DNA of 64,000 nt. Source: Psoroptes ovis (Eukaryota; Arthropoda; Arachnida; Sarcoptiformes; Psoroptidae). The translations under genes were made by a program, and so were the position numbers. The notes below the pieces were generated by a model. The model made no database searches. It worked only from the letters and a program-made list of their open reading frames with translations, and had not been told where the DNA came from. Positions 25,801-40,800 of the stretch are shown one piece after another; the first letter of the stretch is position 1, and each line of letters opens with the position of its first letter. The stretch is from assembly GCA_002943765.1 (NCBI GenBank), contig PQWQ01000018.1, forward strand, positions 767,501 to 831,500, given 5' to 3'.

Positions 25801-28800
25801 CGGAATCATAATCAGCAATTTCAGGTTTACCAGGTTGTCCAGGAGTATCGAATGGGTTCTTAGCAATTATATCTTTATCAGCATAAAGTGGATCAGAATC
25901 ACCTTGTCGATTTACGGCTTTAACACGGAATTTATATTTTTTACCAGGTGTTAAACCTTTAACATCCACAGTTGTTTCTGCTCCAATTGTTTCAGCAGCT
26001 GGTGTCCAAATACCGGTGGTCGGATCCATCTTTTCGACCACATAATGATCAATTGGTAAACCGCCATCATCATCAGGTGGACGCCATTTAAGTGTAGCAC
26101 CTTCTGCATGAACATCTTCAATCCGAAGAGGACCACCAGGTGGTGCAGGACGATCCAATACAATGACTTCAACTTGTGCTTCATCTTCACCATATTTATT
26201 GGTCGCTTTAATCGTATATATTCCAGAATTAGCTCTTGTTGATTGTCGTACATTCAATTTGGTGTTATAAGGTTCATGTTGTACTTTTACGTTGCCAGCA
26301 GTTTTAACCAATTTATCTTGTAATCTCCATTCAGTTTCAGGTGCAGGTTCACCAATAACATTCACATCAAAATTGAATGGTTGACCTGCTTTCAGTTTTA
26401 TTTTTTGTAAATTGGTACGATCAATTTTCGGCGGCAAACGACGAGGTTTAGCTGTGATCATATCCGATGCATCTGATGGTTCACCTGGTCCTGCTTTATT
26501 AACAGCTCGTACGCGGAATTCATATGAATGTCCTTCGATTAAATCTTCGACTGTTGCTGAATTTGCACCACCTGGTACTTCGGCTGCTTTTACCCAATCA
26601 CCATGTTTACCATCACGTTTTTCAATGATGAATTTTTCAATAGGTGCACCACCATCTTCTTTCGGTGGTTCCCATTGTAAATCTGCATGATCTTTATCCC
26701 AATCGGTCACTTTTGGTTTACTCGGTTTTCCAGGTTCATCAAATGGATTTTTAGCCACAATTGGTTTCAATGATTCTAATGGTTCTGATACGCCTTCTTT
26801 ATTGACAGCTGATACTCGGAATTTGTATTCTTTACCCGGCACCAAACCAGTCACATCCATTGACGTGCCTTTTGTTTTGCCAACAGGTACCCATAAACCA
26901 GAATCGGTATCCATTTTTTCAACAAGATATCCTTCGAGTGGAACACCACCATCATCTTTTGGTTTTTTCCAAGCCAATTTACATCCTTCTTTGTGTACAT
27001 CTTTCACCTCTAGCGGACCTTCAGGTGGTGTCGGCTTATCAGTGACCAAAACTTGTACAGTAACTGTATCACGTCCAGAACTATTGATAGCCGTTATGGT
27101 GTATGCACCAGAATCTCCTCGGGTTGCATTTCTTGCTGCCAGTTTAGTATTATAATCTTCGGTGTCAATTTTGTGATGTGAATCACCTTCAGCCGGCATT
27201 GTTCGACCATTGATTGTCCATGTGATTTCTGGTGGTGGTTCACCAATGACCGGTACATCATAGAATATTTTTTGTCCAGCACTGATGGTCAAATCTTTGA
27301 ATGCACTACGATCGATTCGCGGCGCAACTATTCAAGGAGATTAATTTCAAATAATTACTTGTCATTATTAATAATCATAAATTGAATTAATACTTACGGA
27401 ATCTAGGCTTGGCCACTATAGATTTCGATGCGTCTGATGGTTCACCAGGTCCTGCTTTATTAACAGCCGTAACTCTGAATTCATATTCTTTGTTTTCTTC
27501 AAGATTTGGTGCTGTGCCACGTGTTTGATCACCGGGAACTTCGGCAGCTTTTACCCATCGTCCTGATCCTTTCTCACGTTTTTCAATGATGTATGATTCA
27601 ATTGGTGCACCACCATCTTTGATCGGTGCTTCCCATTTCAAATCGACATGATCTTTATTCCAATCAACAGGTTCTGGACGACCTGGTTGACCAGGTGTTT
27701 CATATGGATCTTTAGCAATGATTGGCGACAATGTTTCCAGTGGTTCTGATTCACCTTCTTTATTTATAGCTTTGACACGGAATGAATATTGTTTACCAGG
27801 AATCAAATTATTTACATTCATCTCAGGTATCAGTGTTTTTCCTATGGGTACCCATGAACCAGTTTCAGGATCTAATTTTTCAACTAAATATCCTTCTAAT
27901 GGTTCACCACCATCATCATCTGGTTTATCCCATTTCAATGTACAACCATCTTTACGAATGTCTTCAACTTCTAATGGTCCTTTAGGTTTAGATGGTTTAC
28001 CAACGATTTTCACATCAATATCTACTTGATCTTCTCCGCATTGATTAGTGGCGATTACATGATATACACCAGCATCTTTACGTGTTGCTTTTTCACATTC
28101 GAATTTAGTGTAATGTGGTTTGTCGGTGATGGTGATATTAGCTTTTTCGGTCACAATTCTATCTTTCAATTTCCAAACAACTTCAGGCACTGGTTCACCA
28201 ATAACTTCAGCGTCGAATATAAAGTCTTGACCAACTTTGATTTTGATCGGTTTCAAATTTTTACGATCAATCTTTGGTGCCAATTTTTTATGCTTGACAA
28301 GTACCATTCTTGTTTCATCACTAGGTGCACCGGGGCCAGCTTTATTCACAGCTTTCACACGGAATTGATATTCATGACCAGTTTCAAGATCCGGTACTCT
28401 TGCTTTTGTTTCATCTCCTGGCACTTGACATGCTTTAACCCATTTATCGCTACCTTTCTCTTTCTTTTCGATAATGTAACCAGTGATTGGTGCACCGCCA
28501 TCTTTTGCCGGTGGTTCCCATTTCAAATCGACATGATCTTTATCAACATCAGTTACTTGCGGTGTACCAGGTGAACCAGGTGCATCATATGGATTCTTGG
28601 CCACAGTCGGTTCCAAAGTGACCAATGGTGCAGATTCACCTTCAGCATTGACTGCTTTTACACGGAATTTATATTCATGTCCTGGCTCTAGATTTGTGAC
28701 ATTTGCTTCAGGATTGGTTGTCTGACAAACCGGTACCCATCTACCAGTGGCTTGATCTTGTTTTTCAACAACATATGCTTCAATCGGTACACCACCATCA

Positions 28801-31800
28801 TCTTTCGGTGGTTTCCATTTCAATTTACAACCTTCAGCATGTACATCGCTAACATCTAATGGACCTTCTGGTTCAGTCGGTTTATCCAACACAGTGATTT
28901 TCACTTCAGCTTCATCTGTACCCGAAGGATTAGATGCGACTAATTTATATACACCAGTATCTCCACGTTTAGCATTCGGTACCAATAATTTGGTTCGATA
29001 TGGTTCATTTTCAATTTTCAAATCACCACCAGATGTTAAAGGTTTATTTTCATCACCATCTTTATACCAAGTGGTTTTTGGTGGTGGTTCACCAATAACT
29101 TTGACATCTAATTTAATTGGCTGACCAGCATGTACTGTAATATCACGTACATGTTCGATTTTAGGCAATAAATGTCTTGGTTTTGTCGTGACGACTTCAC
29201 TTGCATCGCTTGGACTACCAGGACCTGCTTTGTTCACTGCTTTCACTCGGAATTGATAATCAACACCTTCAATCAAATCTGGAACACGTGCTTCAGTTAT
29301 TGGACCATCAATGACCACTGCTTTACTCCAATTTTTACCACTCTTTTCTTTCTTTTCGATAATATAACCAGTGATTGGTGCGCCACCATCATTTTTAGGT
29401 TCTTCCCATTTCAAATCAACATGATGACGATCCCAATCAACAACTTGTGGTTTACCAGGTTTATCTGGTTCAGTGAATGGATTTTTGGCCACAGTACCAT
29501 GATCAGTTTCCAATGGTTCAGATTCACCTTCAGTATTCACAGCTTTTACACGGAATTTATATTCATGACCAGGTATTAAACCAGTAACTTCAGCTTCTGG
29601 TTCTCGCGATGTACAAACCGGTACCCAGCGACCAGTTTCGGCATCTTGTTTTTCAATTTGATAATTCAAAATTGGTTCACCACCATCATCTTCGGGTGGT
29701 TTCCATTTCAATTTACAACCTTCTGCATGTACATCACTAACATCAAGTGGTCCTTTTGGTTTCGTTGGCTTAGATGTAACAGTGATTTCTACTTCAGCTT
29801 CATCGGTACCATGTTCATTTCGGGCCAAAATCCTATAAACACCAGTATCTTCACGTTTAGAATTGATCAACATGAACAGCGTATGATATGGTTCATTTTC
29901 AATTTTATGATGATCGTCTGATTTCAATTTATCATTATTGAATGACCATTGTATTGTTGGTTCAGGTTCACCTTTAACATCAACATCAAATTTAACTGGT
30001 TGACCAGCACGTATTTTGATATTTTTCAAATTTGTTCGATCAATAATTGGTGCCAATTTACGTGGTTTTGCTATTACCGATCTTGAAGCATCGCTAGGTT
30101 CGCTAGGTCCAGCTTTATTCACTGCTATTACACGGAATTCATATTCTTCACCTTCGTGTAATCCATCAACAGTAACCGAAGGTTCTGGTCCTTTGGTTTC
30201 TTTTGCTTTATGCCATTTATGTGTTCCTTTTTTACGTTTTTCAACGATGTATTTTTCGATAGGTGCACCACCATCATTTGCTGGCGGTTTCCATTGTAAA
30301 TCAACATGATCAGAATCCCAATCAACTGGTTCTGGACGACCAGGTTTATCTGGTTCATCGAATGGATTTTTAGCTACAGTACCATGATCAGTTTCCAGCT
30401 CATCTGAATCACCTTCTTTATTACATGCTCGTACACGGAATTTGTATTTTTTACCAGGCACTAAGTTTTTCACTTGTAATTTAGTATCATTAGGACCAGC
30501 TTTACCACATGGAACCCAGCGGCCAGTTTCTTCATCCATTTTTTCAACTTCATAACATTCGATTGGACATCCACCATCATCTTCGGGTGGTTTCCATTTA
30601 AGTGTACAACCTTCTTTGTGTACATCCGATACTTCTAATGGTCCTTGTGGTTTAGATGGTTTACCCAAGACCTTGATTTCAACTTCGGCCGTATCTTCAC
30701 CGACTTCATTGGTAGCTGTTAAAGTGTAAACACCACGTGTTTTTCTGGTTGCACGATTAAGCGTGAATTTTGTATTATATTCGACATCATTAATCGTGTA
30801 AACTTCATTCGTTGTCAATGGTTCACCTTTGAATTTCCATACAGTTTTCGGTGCAGGTTCACCAATTACATTGACATCCATGAAAACCATTTGACCAACT
30901 TTGACGGTAATTGGTTGCATATTTGTACGATCAATTTGTGGTTTCAACCATCTTGGTTTCGAAAGATGTGGACCAACCGATTCTGAAGGTGCACCAGGAC
31001 CTGCTTTATTTACAGCACGAACACGGAATTCATATTTGTCACCTTCATGTAATCCTTTTACTTTGCCTTGACAAATATTGCCATCAATAACGGCTGCTTC
31101 AACCCAATCTGGACTATATTTATCTTTCTTTTCGATGATATAACCAGTGATTGGTGCACCACCATCACGCATCGGTGGTTCCCATTTTAATTGTGCCCAA
31201 TTTTTATCCCAATCTTCAATGCTTGGCATTCCTGGTTGTCCAGGTTCTTCATATGGATTTTTAGCCAACGTTGATCGATCAGTATCCAAATAATCGGAAT
31301 CACCTTCCGGATTGACAGCTTTGACACGGAATTCATATTTTTTACCTTGATCTAAACCAGTCACTTTACATTCTGTTTCATCTGGATTGACACGTGCACA
31401 CGGTACCCATCGTCCAGTTTGAGTGTCTTTCTTTTCAACAACATATTGTTCGATCGGTACGCCACCATCATCTTTAGGCGGGCGCCATGCTAATTTACAA
31501 CCAGTAGCAGTCACATCGCTAACATCTAATGGACCTTCTGGTTTAGATGGACGATCCAAGACTTTGATTTCAACTTCGGCAACATCCTTGCCTGATTCAT
31601 TTTCAGCTGTAATCATATATTTGCCGCTTTGTGCTCGAGTCATATTACGTATTTGTACATGTGATTCATAATCAGGATTTTCAATCTTAGTATTATTATC
31701 ATCGAATAATTTTTTGCCATCAAATGTCCATGTAATGGCCGGTGGTGGTTCACCACTTATTTCAACATCTAATTTAGCTGTACCACCACTGCGAATAGTG

Positions 31801-34800
31801 ATCGGTTTCAATGTATCACGATTGATTTTAGGTGCCAAAAATCGTTCTTTAACTGTATGCACTTCGGATGGTTGTGATGGTTCCGATTCTCCAGCTTTAT
31901 TTTTAGCCTTAATACGGAATTGGACTTGTTTACCTTTGGTCAAACCTTCGACAGTTGCTTTAGGTGCTGGTGTTTGTGTTTCCAATACCGGTATCCATTG
32001 TGTACTGTTTTTATCTTTCATTTCGACAATATAACCAGTGATTGGTGCACCACCATCGTTTTTGGGTGGTGCCCATTCAAGATCTGCTTTTTTCTCATCC
32101 CAATCAACAACTTTTGGTTTTCCTGGTGCATCAGCTATTTCATATGGATCTTTAGCTATGATTGGCTCAGTAGATACCAGTGGTTCCGATTCACCTTCAT
32201 CATTCAATGCTTTAACACGGAATTTATATTGTTTACCCTTTTGTAATCCAGTAACAGTAAAATCAGTTGCATCTTTATCTGCTTTACCACATGGAACCCA
32301 ATTACCAGTGTTTGGATCAAGTTTTTCAATCAAATAACCCTTGATTGGTTTACCACCATCATCATCTGGTTTTTGCCATTTAACATCAGCACTTTTAGCT
32401 GTAACATTTTCAACTTTTAATGGACCTTTTGGTCTTGATGGTGCTGCCAATACACAAATTTCTACTTGTGCTTGATCACGTCCAACTTCATTCTCGGCTA
32501 TGATCGTATATTTACCAGTATGTAAACGTTGACAATCGTTGATTGTGAATTTCGTATTATAATCAACATTAACAATATTATAGTGTTGATCATTTGTGAT
32601 TACTTTTTCAACTAATTTCCATGTAATTTTCGGTGGTGGTTCACCACGTACATTTACATCTAATAACATTTGTTTACCACGTTTGATTGTAATAACATCT
32701 TCAAGATTCGTTCGATCAATATATGGTTTTAAGCGGCGATGTTTAACTACATGTAATTTAGTGGCATCACTAGGTTCACCAGGTCCAGCTTTGTTAACGG
32801 CGACCACACGGAATTGCATTTCTTGTCGCTCAATAAGTTCAGTGACTTTAGCTTGAAGCTGTGATCCAGGCACTTCGGTAGCTTTCTCCCATTGTATGGC
32901 ATTTTTCTCTTTCTTTTCGACGATGTATTTTTGAATCGGAGCTCCACCATCCTTTTTCGGTGCTTCCCACTTGAGGTCAACACTTGTATTATCATAATCA
33001 ACAATTTCAGGTGTTCCAGGTTTACCTGGTTCATCATAAGGATTACGTGCAACTGTACCACGATCAGTTACTAATGGTTCACTTTCACCTTCATCATTAA
33101 CAGCAACGACACGGAACATATATTCTTTGCCAGGTGTCAAACCAGTTACTTCGATTTCTGGTTTACTAGCCGGTGTTTTACCGACACGTGTCCAACGGCC
33201 AGTATCTTTGTCCATTTTTTCCACTTCATAATGATCGATCGGTACACCACCATCATCTTTAGGTTTTTTCCATTTCAATTTGCAACCTTCTTTATGGACA
33301 TCTTCAACTTCTAATGGACCTTCAGGTTTGCTAGGTGCTGACAGTACATTAACTTCGACTGTCACCGAATCAGTACCATTACGATTTGTAGCCGTAATCG
33401 TATATCTGCCAGTTTGTTTACGTTTCACCTTTGATAATTGTAAATCAGAATGATATTCTTTAGTATCGATTTTAACATTTTCTGAATCGGTTAATTTTTC
33501 ATCTTTAAATGTCCAACGTATTTCTGGTGCTGGTTCACCAATAACATCAACTTCGAATTTATGTGAACGACCAGCTTTCAATGTGATGTTTTTCAAATTC
33601 GTTCGATCAATTTGTGGTTTTAAATTACGATGTTTAACCAAATGTGGTTCGGTAGGTTCACTAGGTGCACCATTACCACCAATATTAACGGCTCTAACAC
33701 GAAATTGTACCAGTGTATTGGCTTTCAAACGTGGAACTGTAGCCTCTGGTGTTGGACCATCGGTAACCACTACTTGACGCCAATCTTGTGCATTTTTCTC
33801 TTTCATTTCGACAATATATTTTTCAATAGGTCTACCGCCATCATTTTTCGGTAGTTCCCATTTCAAATCTACTTTTGTATTATCATAATCAACAATTTCT
33901 GGTTTTCCAGGTGGTCCTGGTTCATCATATGGATTTTTGGCTACGATCGGTGTCAAAGTTTCCAGCGGTTCTGATTCACCTTCTTTGTTCACTGCTTTAA
34001 CACGGAATTTATATTTTTTGCCTTTCACCAATCCTTCACATTTATAATCCTTTACATTTGGACCAACTTCAGCCACTGGTATCCAACGACCAGAATCAAC
34101 ATCTTGTTTTTCAATCAAATAACCTTTGAGGTCGCTACCACCATCATCTTTTGGTTCTTTCCATTTCAATTTACAGTGTTCAGCATGAACTTCTTCTACG
34201 AGTAATGGTCCTTGTGGCATACTTGGTCTGTCCAGCACAACAACATCAGCGATCGATTCACATTTACCGGATGAATTAGATAATACAAGTTGAAATTTGC
34301 CTGAATCACCTCTTACTGCTTGTTTGATTACTAATAATGTTGTTTTTTCAGTATTCTCAATTGTAATACGAGATGATGGCTTCAATTCATTGCCGTTAAT
34401 AGTCCATACAACATCCGGTGGTGGTTCACCTTTGAATTGAATATCATATTTAATGTTTGCACCTTTTTTCACCACAATATTCTTAAGACCTTCACCAACA
34501 ATAAATGGTTTAACGAAACGATCTTTTATGATCACTGGTTTAGTAGGATCAGATGGTTCACCAGGACCAGCTGCATTAACAGCTCTTACACGGAATTGAT
34601 ATTGATTTCCTTCTTTGATAACTGGTACGCAAACTTTGCCTTTCAATTTATCACCAGCAACTTCAGCAGCTTGTGACCATTCTGATTGAAATTTATCTTT
34701 CATTTCGATTATATATTTTTCAATAGGTGCACCACCATCTTTTTCGGGTGCTTTCCATTTCAAATCGACATGTTCTTTGTCCCAATCGACTAATTCACAA

Positions 34801-37800
34801 TCTTGTACTTTTGATGGTTCATTATATGGATCTTTTGCAATAATATTTTTGGCCGAATTCAATGGTTCTGATGCACCTTTTTTGTTCACTGCTCTTACAC
34901 GGAATTTATATTCTTTTTTATGTGCCAGATCGGTGACATCGATTTTCAAATCTTCAGTAATACCAACTTCAGTCCAACCACCACGTACACCAATATCTTG
35001 TCGTTCAACGATGTAATGTAACAATGGTAGTCCACCTAATTCTTTTGGTGGTTTCCAGCTGAGTTTACAACGATCACGGAACAAATCTTTCACTTCTAAT
35101 GGACCTTCTGGTGGTCCTGGTACATCAACAAAATTAACATTCAATGGTACTTTGGCTTCACCTTGTGAATTGGACAATGTGAAATCATATTTGCCTGAAT
35201 CATCACGTGTTGGTTTTTTGAATATAATACAAATTTTATCATTTTTGACAACAATTTCAACATCTTTTGCTGACACTGGTATACCGTTTTTGGTCAATTT
35301 TGGTATTACGTCCGATTGTTTGGTTCCAGTTACTGTTGAATTAATGATAATGAATTGATTAGTTAACAAATCTATGGGTTGATTTTTTTTTCTACAAACC
35401 TTTATATGGAATTTCAATGGTCAATGGACGACCAACATCACCTTGAAAATCAGTTTTATCCGGTGATAGCTCTGGTTTTCGTTCACCTTCCAACACAGTT
35501 ACTTTACATGATGTTTTACAATCTTTAGCTTTGGCCATATATTCACCAGCATCTTCCATTACGCAATTTTTAATAATCAATTGTTGTTTACCAGTATTTT
35601 CATCATATTTCATCAACAAACGTGGATCATTATGTGGCATTTCTTGTCCATTTTTGTACCATGTAAGTGGTGCACGTTTTTCCAGCATTTCTAATTCAAG
35701 TACAAGTTCTTCACGTTCGATAACGGTTTTATCTTGAAGTTTTTTACGGAATTTATTGGCCGCTATTCAAAATTAAATTGTAAATTAATCATATGATTCA
35801 TATGCAATCAATCTTACTGATTGATACTCACGTTCAACAAGTATTTCACATTCAGTTTTATCACCATTAGTTGTGCAGCTGTATTGTGCTTCATCAACAA
35901 CTTTACCTTTTTTAATTATTAATTTACGTTTACGATTTTCAGCAACGATATCTATTTTCTTCGGAACCGGTGTAATTTTTTGTCCATTCTTAAACCATTC
36001 AACTTCAGCATCACGATCATCAACTTCACATTCAAGCACTATGGTTTCATTTTCAACACATTTTTGACTAAGTAATGGTTTAACGAATATATATTTTCTC
36101 TCAGTGACCAGCAATTTGGTATTGGTAACTTCTTCAGTATTCAAAATACGACAACTATAATCATCGCTATCCGCTTCTCGACAATGTTTAATTTTAATCC
36201 AATGTTTACCATATGTATCACGTTCAATAAGATAATGTTCATCATTACGATCAATTTTTGTTTTGCCTTTAAACCATTCGACAATTGCTTTTGAATGATT
36301 AGTGGTGCATTCCATAATAATTTCTTTACCACAATATTGTTCATATTTTTTAGCCAATGGTTTAGTGAATTTAAATACAGGATCTGGATAATCAACATCA
36401 AGCGCAGCGGTTGTTGTTTTTTCCAAACATTGACATTTATATTGTCCCATATCATCAACACGTGGATCCATAATTTCAAGCACATGTAAATCACCTTGAC
36501 TTGTCATTTTATATTTTCTACCCGGAAACAATTCTTGTCTTCCTTTGAACCATTTAGCTTTGATACCATTTTTGCTAAATACACATTGAAATCTAGCTAC
36601 TTTATCTTTACCCTCTTTCACACGTTGATCTTGTAGCTTTTCAATGAATTCATCTACTTTCTATTTGATTGATTTGATTATTATTATTCATCCTAAAATA
36701 CTACATTATCAACAATCTAACCTTTGAATCACGAAGTGATGCTCTTCGTTCATCTTCAGTCGATTTCAATGCACCCCAATCAGGATCTTCTTTATCATGG
36801 GCCCATTTAGCATATTGTTTGGTTTTGAGCATGGCACGGAAATCCATTCCACTTTCATCTAGTTCATAGAATTACACATTAAAAATCGAATGCATAAATG
36901 AATTCAACAAGAAAAATATTGATCATACATACCAGATACGAAAAGTTTGATCACACAACTATCTTCACCTTCATCGTTATAAGCGACAATTTTATAACGA
37001 CCTTCATCTGCTTGTTTTGCTTTGCGAATACAAAAATAAACAGTATTAGTCTCACCATCGGTTACCACTTTATAACGGCCACCCTCGAATATTTCAACAT
37101 TGTCTTTGAAGAATTTAAATTTCGGTATCGGTCTACCTTCGACCGATGCTTGTACATAAGCAGTTTTACCATCAGTTGCGGTTACATTTTCAACAAAATC
37201 AGTAATCACTGGTGGTCCTTCATCACCCATTTCACGTAATGGTGTCGATGGTTTATCGACACGATCAATTTCGGCTGATGAAGCACGACGTAAATCCATA
37301 ATGTTTGAACCACGTCTTGATCCACGTCTAAGTTCAAGCACTTCACCTGGACGTAATTTTTTTGTTTGTCCTGTTTCATCAACAGCTAAACCTTTTTCAT
37401 CTGCAACGATAACAATGGAAGATCGACGTGATGTACGAGGTGAACCAGCTTCAGTTAAACTATCTCTTCTATCGAAACTATCTCTACGAAATTCACTATC
37501 GTCTATAACTACTTTAGGCTTACTATCCATCGATGGTTTCCTGGCTGGTTCACGAATCGATACTCTTTTCGGTGTCGTTGTTTTTTCTTCTTCAGCAGTT
37601 TGAATTTCTATTGATGGTACTTTTTGCATTTTAGAATCAGCTTTTTTCTCTGCGGCAGGTGGTGTCGGCAATTCACCATTAGGTGTTTTCTTTTTGATTG
37701 ATACTTTCTTCTTTGGCTGCGCCTCCTCTGTTTTAGGCGTTTCAGGCGTCTTCGTCGAATCAGTTCGCTTTATTTCTGGCTCAGTTACTGGTTTACCTTC

Positions 37801-40800
37801 GGGTATTGAAGCAGTTGTTGGTGGTTTTTTTATTGATAAACGTTTAGCTGGTTTTGCTTCTTCAGTTGGTGCTGCAAGTGTTGGTGCAGTTTTACTTGAT
37901 GGTGATGGTGGAGCAGTGCTCGCTGGACTTGATCCAGCTGATTCAGATGGTGTTGAAACCGATGATCGTTTTTTGATTGATAAACGACGTTTCACCGGTT
38001 CAGCTTCTGCTGGTTTGGCAGCTTCTGGTGTAGGCTCAGGTGTTGGTTCAGTTACTGATGGCACTGTGGTTGGCTGTTCAGCGACAGGTTTTTTTATGGA
38101 TATTCGCCTTTTAGGTTGTTCTTCGGTTGATGGCGTTTCAGGCTTCTTGATGGAAAGTTTTTTATTTGGAGCTTCTTCGGGTGCTGCTGGTTCGCTTACC
38201 GGTTCAGTTTTCTTTGGCTCTTCGACTGCAGCTGGTTGAGCTGGTTTTTTAATCGATAATTTCTTCTTTGGTTTCTCTTCTTCTGCTGGTGCTGCAGCTG
38301 CTGGTTCCGGTGCCGTTTCAGCTTTCTTTGGTTCCTCAACTGCTGGTTGAACTGGTTTTTTGATTGATAATCGCTTCTTTGGTTTTTCTTCTTCGGCTGG
38401 GGTCGGAGCAGCTGGTTCACCAGTTGTTTCAGCTTTCTTAGGTACGATCGGTTCTTCAACTGTTGGTTCAGCTGGTTTCTTGATGGAAAGTTTTTTTTTA
38501 GGTTTTTCTTCTTCGGCCGGCGCTGCAGCAGCTGCTGGCTTCTTGATTGAAAGTTTTTTCTTTGGTTTTTCTTCCTCTTTAGGTTCTTCGGCTACTTTTT
38601 TAGCTTTTGGTTCACTTTCCACCGGTTTAGCATCCGATTCTTTTCGTTTTTGTGGTTCTTCTGGTTTTTTCGGTTCTTCACTGACATCTTTCATTTCAAC
38701 ATCTTCGATTTCTTCTTCTTTTTTGATTTTTTTCTTACCTAAACGATTCTCTTTATCTTCATCATCTTCTTGTTTTTGTTTTTCCTGCACAGTAACCCGT
38801 CCACTGGATTCTGTTTTACCAGCTGAATTACGCAATTCGACAGTATAATCACCATCATCTTCGATTTCAATTCGACGAATCACAATTCGAGTTACTCGAC
38901 GTTCACGTATGATTATGATACGTTCACTTTCACGAATAATTCGACGATTTTTATACCAAACAATTTCAACATCTTCTTCAGATTCGAATTCACAAAACAT
39001 TTCCAAACGTTCACCAACTTGTACTTTCTTTGAATATTTCAAAAACATTCATGCATTCTATTCAATCAGAATTTTAAATTGAAAAATTCAAACTTACCTC
39101 TGAACGAAGTCCACGCAAAACTTTTGGTTCGGAAATTTTCTTAACCTTCTTAGCTTTACGTTGTTCTTCCTCTTCTTCTTCTTTTTTCTTTTTTTGATCA
39201 TCAACTTTAACAATAATATCTTCAGTCATAACTTCACCTTTTTCATTTCTAGCTTTCATACGATATGCACCATTATCTTTCTCGCTTGGTTCATCAATTT
39301 CCAATGCGACCACATATTCACCTTTACGTTCTTCACGTACAATTATTTGATGTCTAGCATCTTCACGAACAGTCAACGATTCACGTATCCATGTAATTTG
39401 TGGTTTATTTGTCGATTTAACTGCACATTCAATGATTATTTTCTGTTGTTGTTCACGACGTATTATTCTTGGCCGTTGACTAATCACCGGTATAATTTCG
39501 ATTGACAACGATAAATTCGCCACACTTTGTCCAGCTGAATTCTTCACATTACACTTGTAAAGGCCAGAATCTTCCATATCAGCATCGTTGATTTCCATTC
39601 GAATCAAATATGTATCTTCGGCTTTTTCTTTGATCACCGTATGTTTAATACGACTACTTTCACGTATTTGTACACCATCTTGGAACCAAGTAATATCTGG
39701 TTTCGGTCTAGCTTTAACTCGACATTCCATAATGATCAGGGTGCCATCTTTTTCCGATATAATTCTTGGTTTATCAACAAATTTCGGATAAATTGAATCA
39801 TCTTCAGGTGCACCTTCAATGTTCAATGCTAGATTAGCTGTAATTTCACCGGCATCATTTTTAACAACACATTTATATGTACCACCATCTTCACCAGCTG
39901 GATTTTTAATATCCAATACACATAAATATTCTTCTTCTTTTTCTTTCGTAACTGTCATTATATGACGAGATGTAGCGGTAACCGTTTTGGAACCTTTAAT
40001 CCATTGAACATTGATTTTGGTTTTTGATTTAACACGACATTCCATTGTGATCGATGATTCTTTCGGTATGATACGTGGTTTACCGATAAAGGTCGGTGCA
40101 TCTTTATCTTCATCATCGCCAGCTGTTGAAAAATAATTTTGAAATTAATAATTTAATCCAGGATCAATTCGAAAGCAAAACTTACTTTGAAAATTGAGTG
40201 CAATATTAGCATTGGATTCACCTTTATCATTGACTGCATTACAACGATAAGTACCACCATCTTCTAATGTTGGATTAATGATTTCCAATGCCAGTGCATA
40301 CATATTTTCACCAGTTTCATTACGTGTCGTCTTATGACGACTATCTTCACTGATCACTTTGGTTCCATGATACCAGGTTATCTCTGGATATGGATTCGCT
40401 TCGAGAACACATTCCAATATAAGAACATTACCTTTTTGCCGAATAGTCGGCTTTTTTGGAAAACGTGGCGCAACCGCCATCGATATCAGTGGTGATTCGT
40501 CCGGTCCAAACGGTAAATCAACAGTAGTTTCAATTAAACCAAAACGATTTTTTGCAATAAAATGATATTGTCCCGCATCCGATTTTTGCGGTCGTAAAAG
40601 GGTTAATGTTACTAAATGATTATGACGATCAGATATTAATTGACAATGATATTGATCTGATTCGAAATTAGATGAATTGATAATTCGTTGATCTTTAAAA
40701 TACCACTCGATTTCAGGTGCTGGATCAGCAACAAGTCTTATTTCAAATTGAACTTGTCGTATGCCAACTTTTTTTACCAATGGTTTTTCAGTAAGCGTAG

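Larger units (their letters stand above)
15049..27327 (-). other. twitchin giant exon 11 (12.3 kb)
   Basis: A single uninterrupted exon of 12,279 nt encoding about 4,093 residues. It carries FnIII modules 19-39 in this count, interleaved Ig modules, the kinase, two Ig domains and the Ser-rich linker. FnIII modules are recognised by W-x-P-P-x-D-D-G-G-x-P-I, a Y-x-(I/V)-E-(K/R) strand and Y-x-F-R-V-x-A-V-N. Two triple-FnIII stretches (about 21700-22550 and 19520-20450) interrupt the regular FnIII-FnIII-Ig pattern. The ends are splice acceptor TTGAATAG at 27328 and donor GTAAGT at 15048. Confidence 0.9.

Noticed and set aside
36904..39048. Twitchin linker region as a separate Ala/Pro/Lys-rich gene starting with a Met at 39048
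   Set aside because: The sequence before residue K-V-Q-V-G-E-R is intron; the Ig domain is completed only by splicing to exon 5, so it belongs to twitchin.
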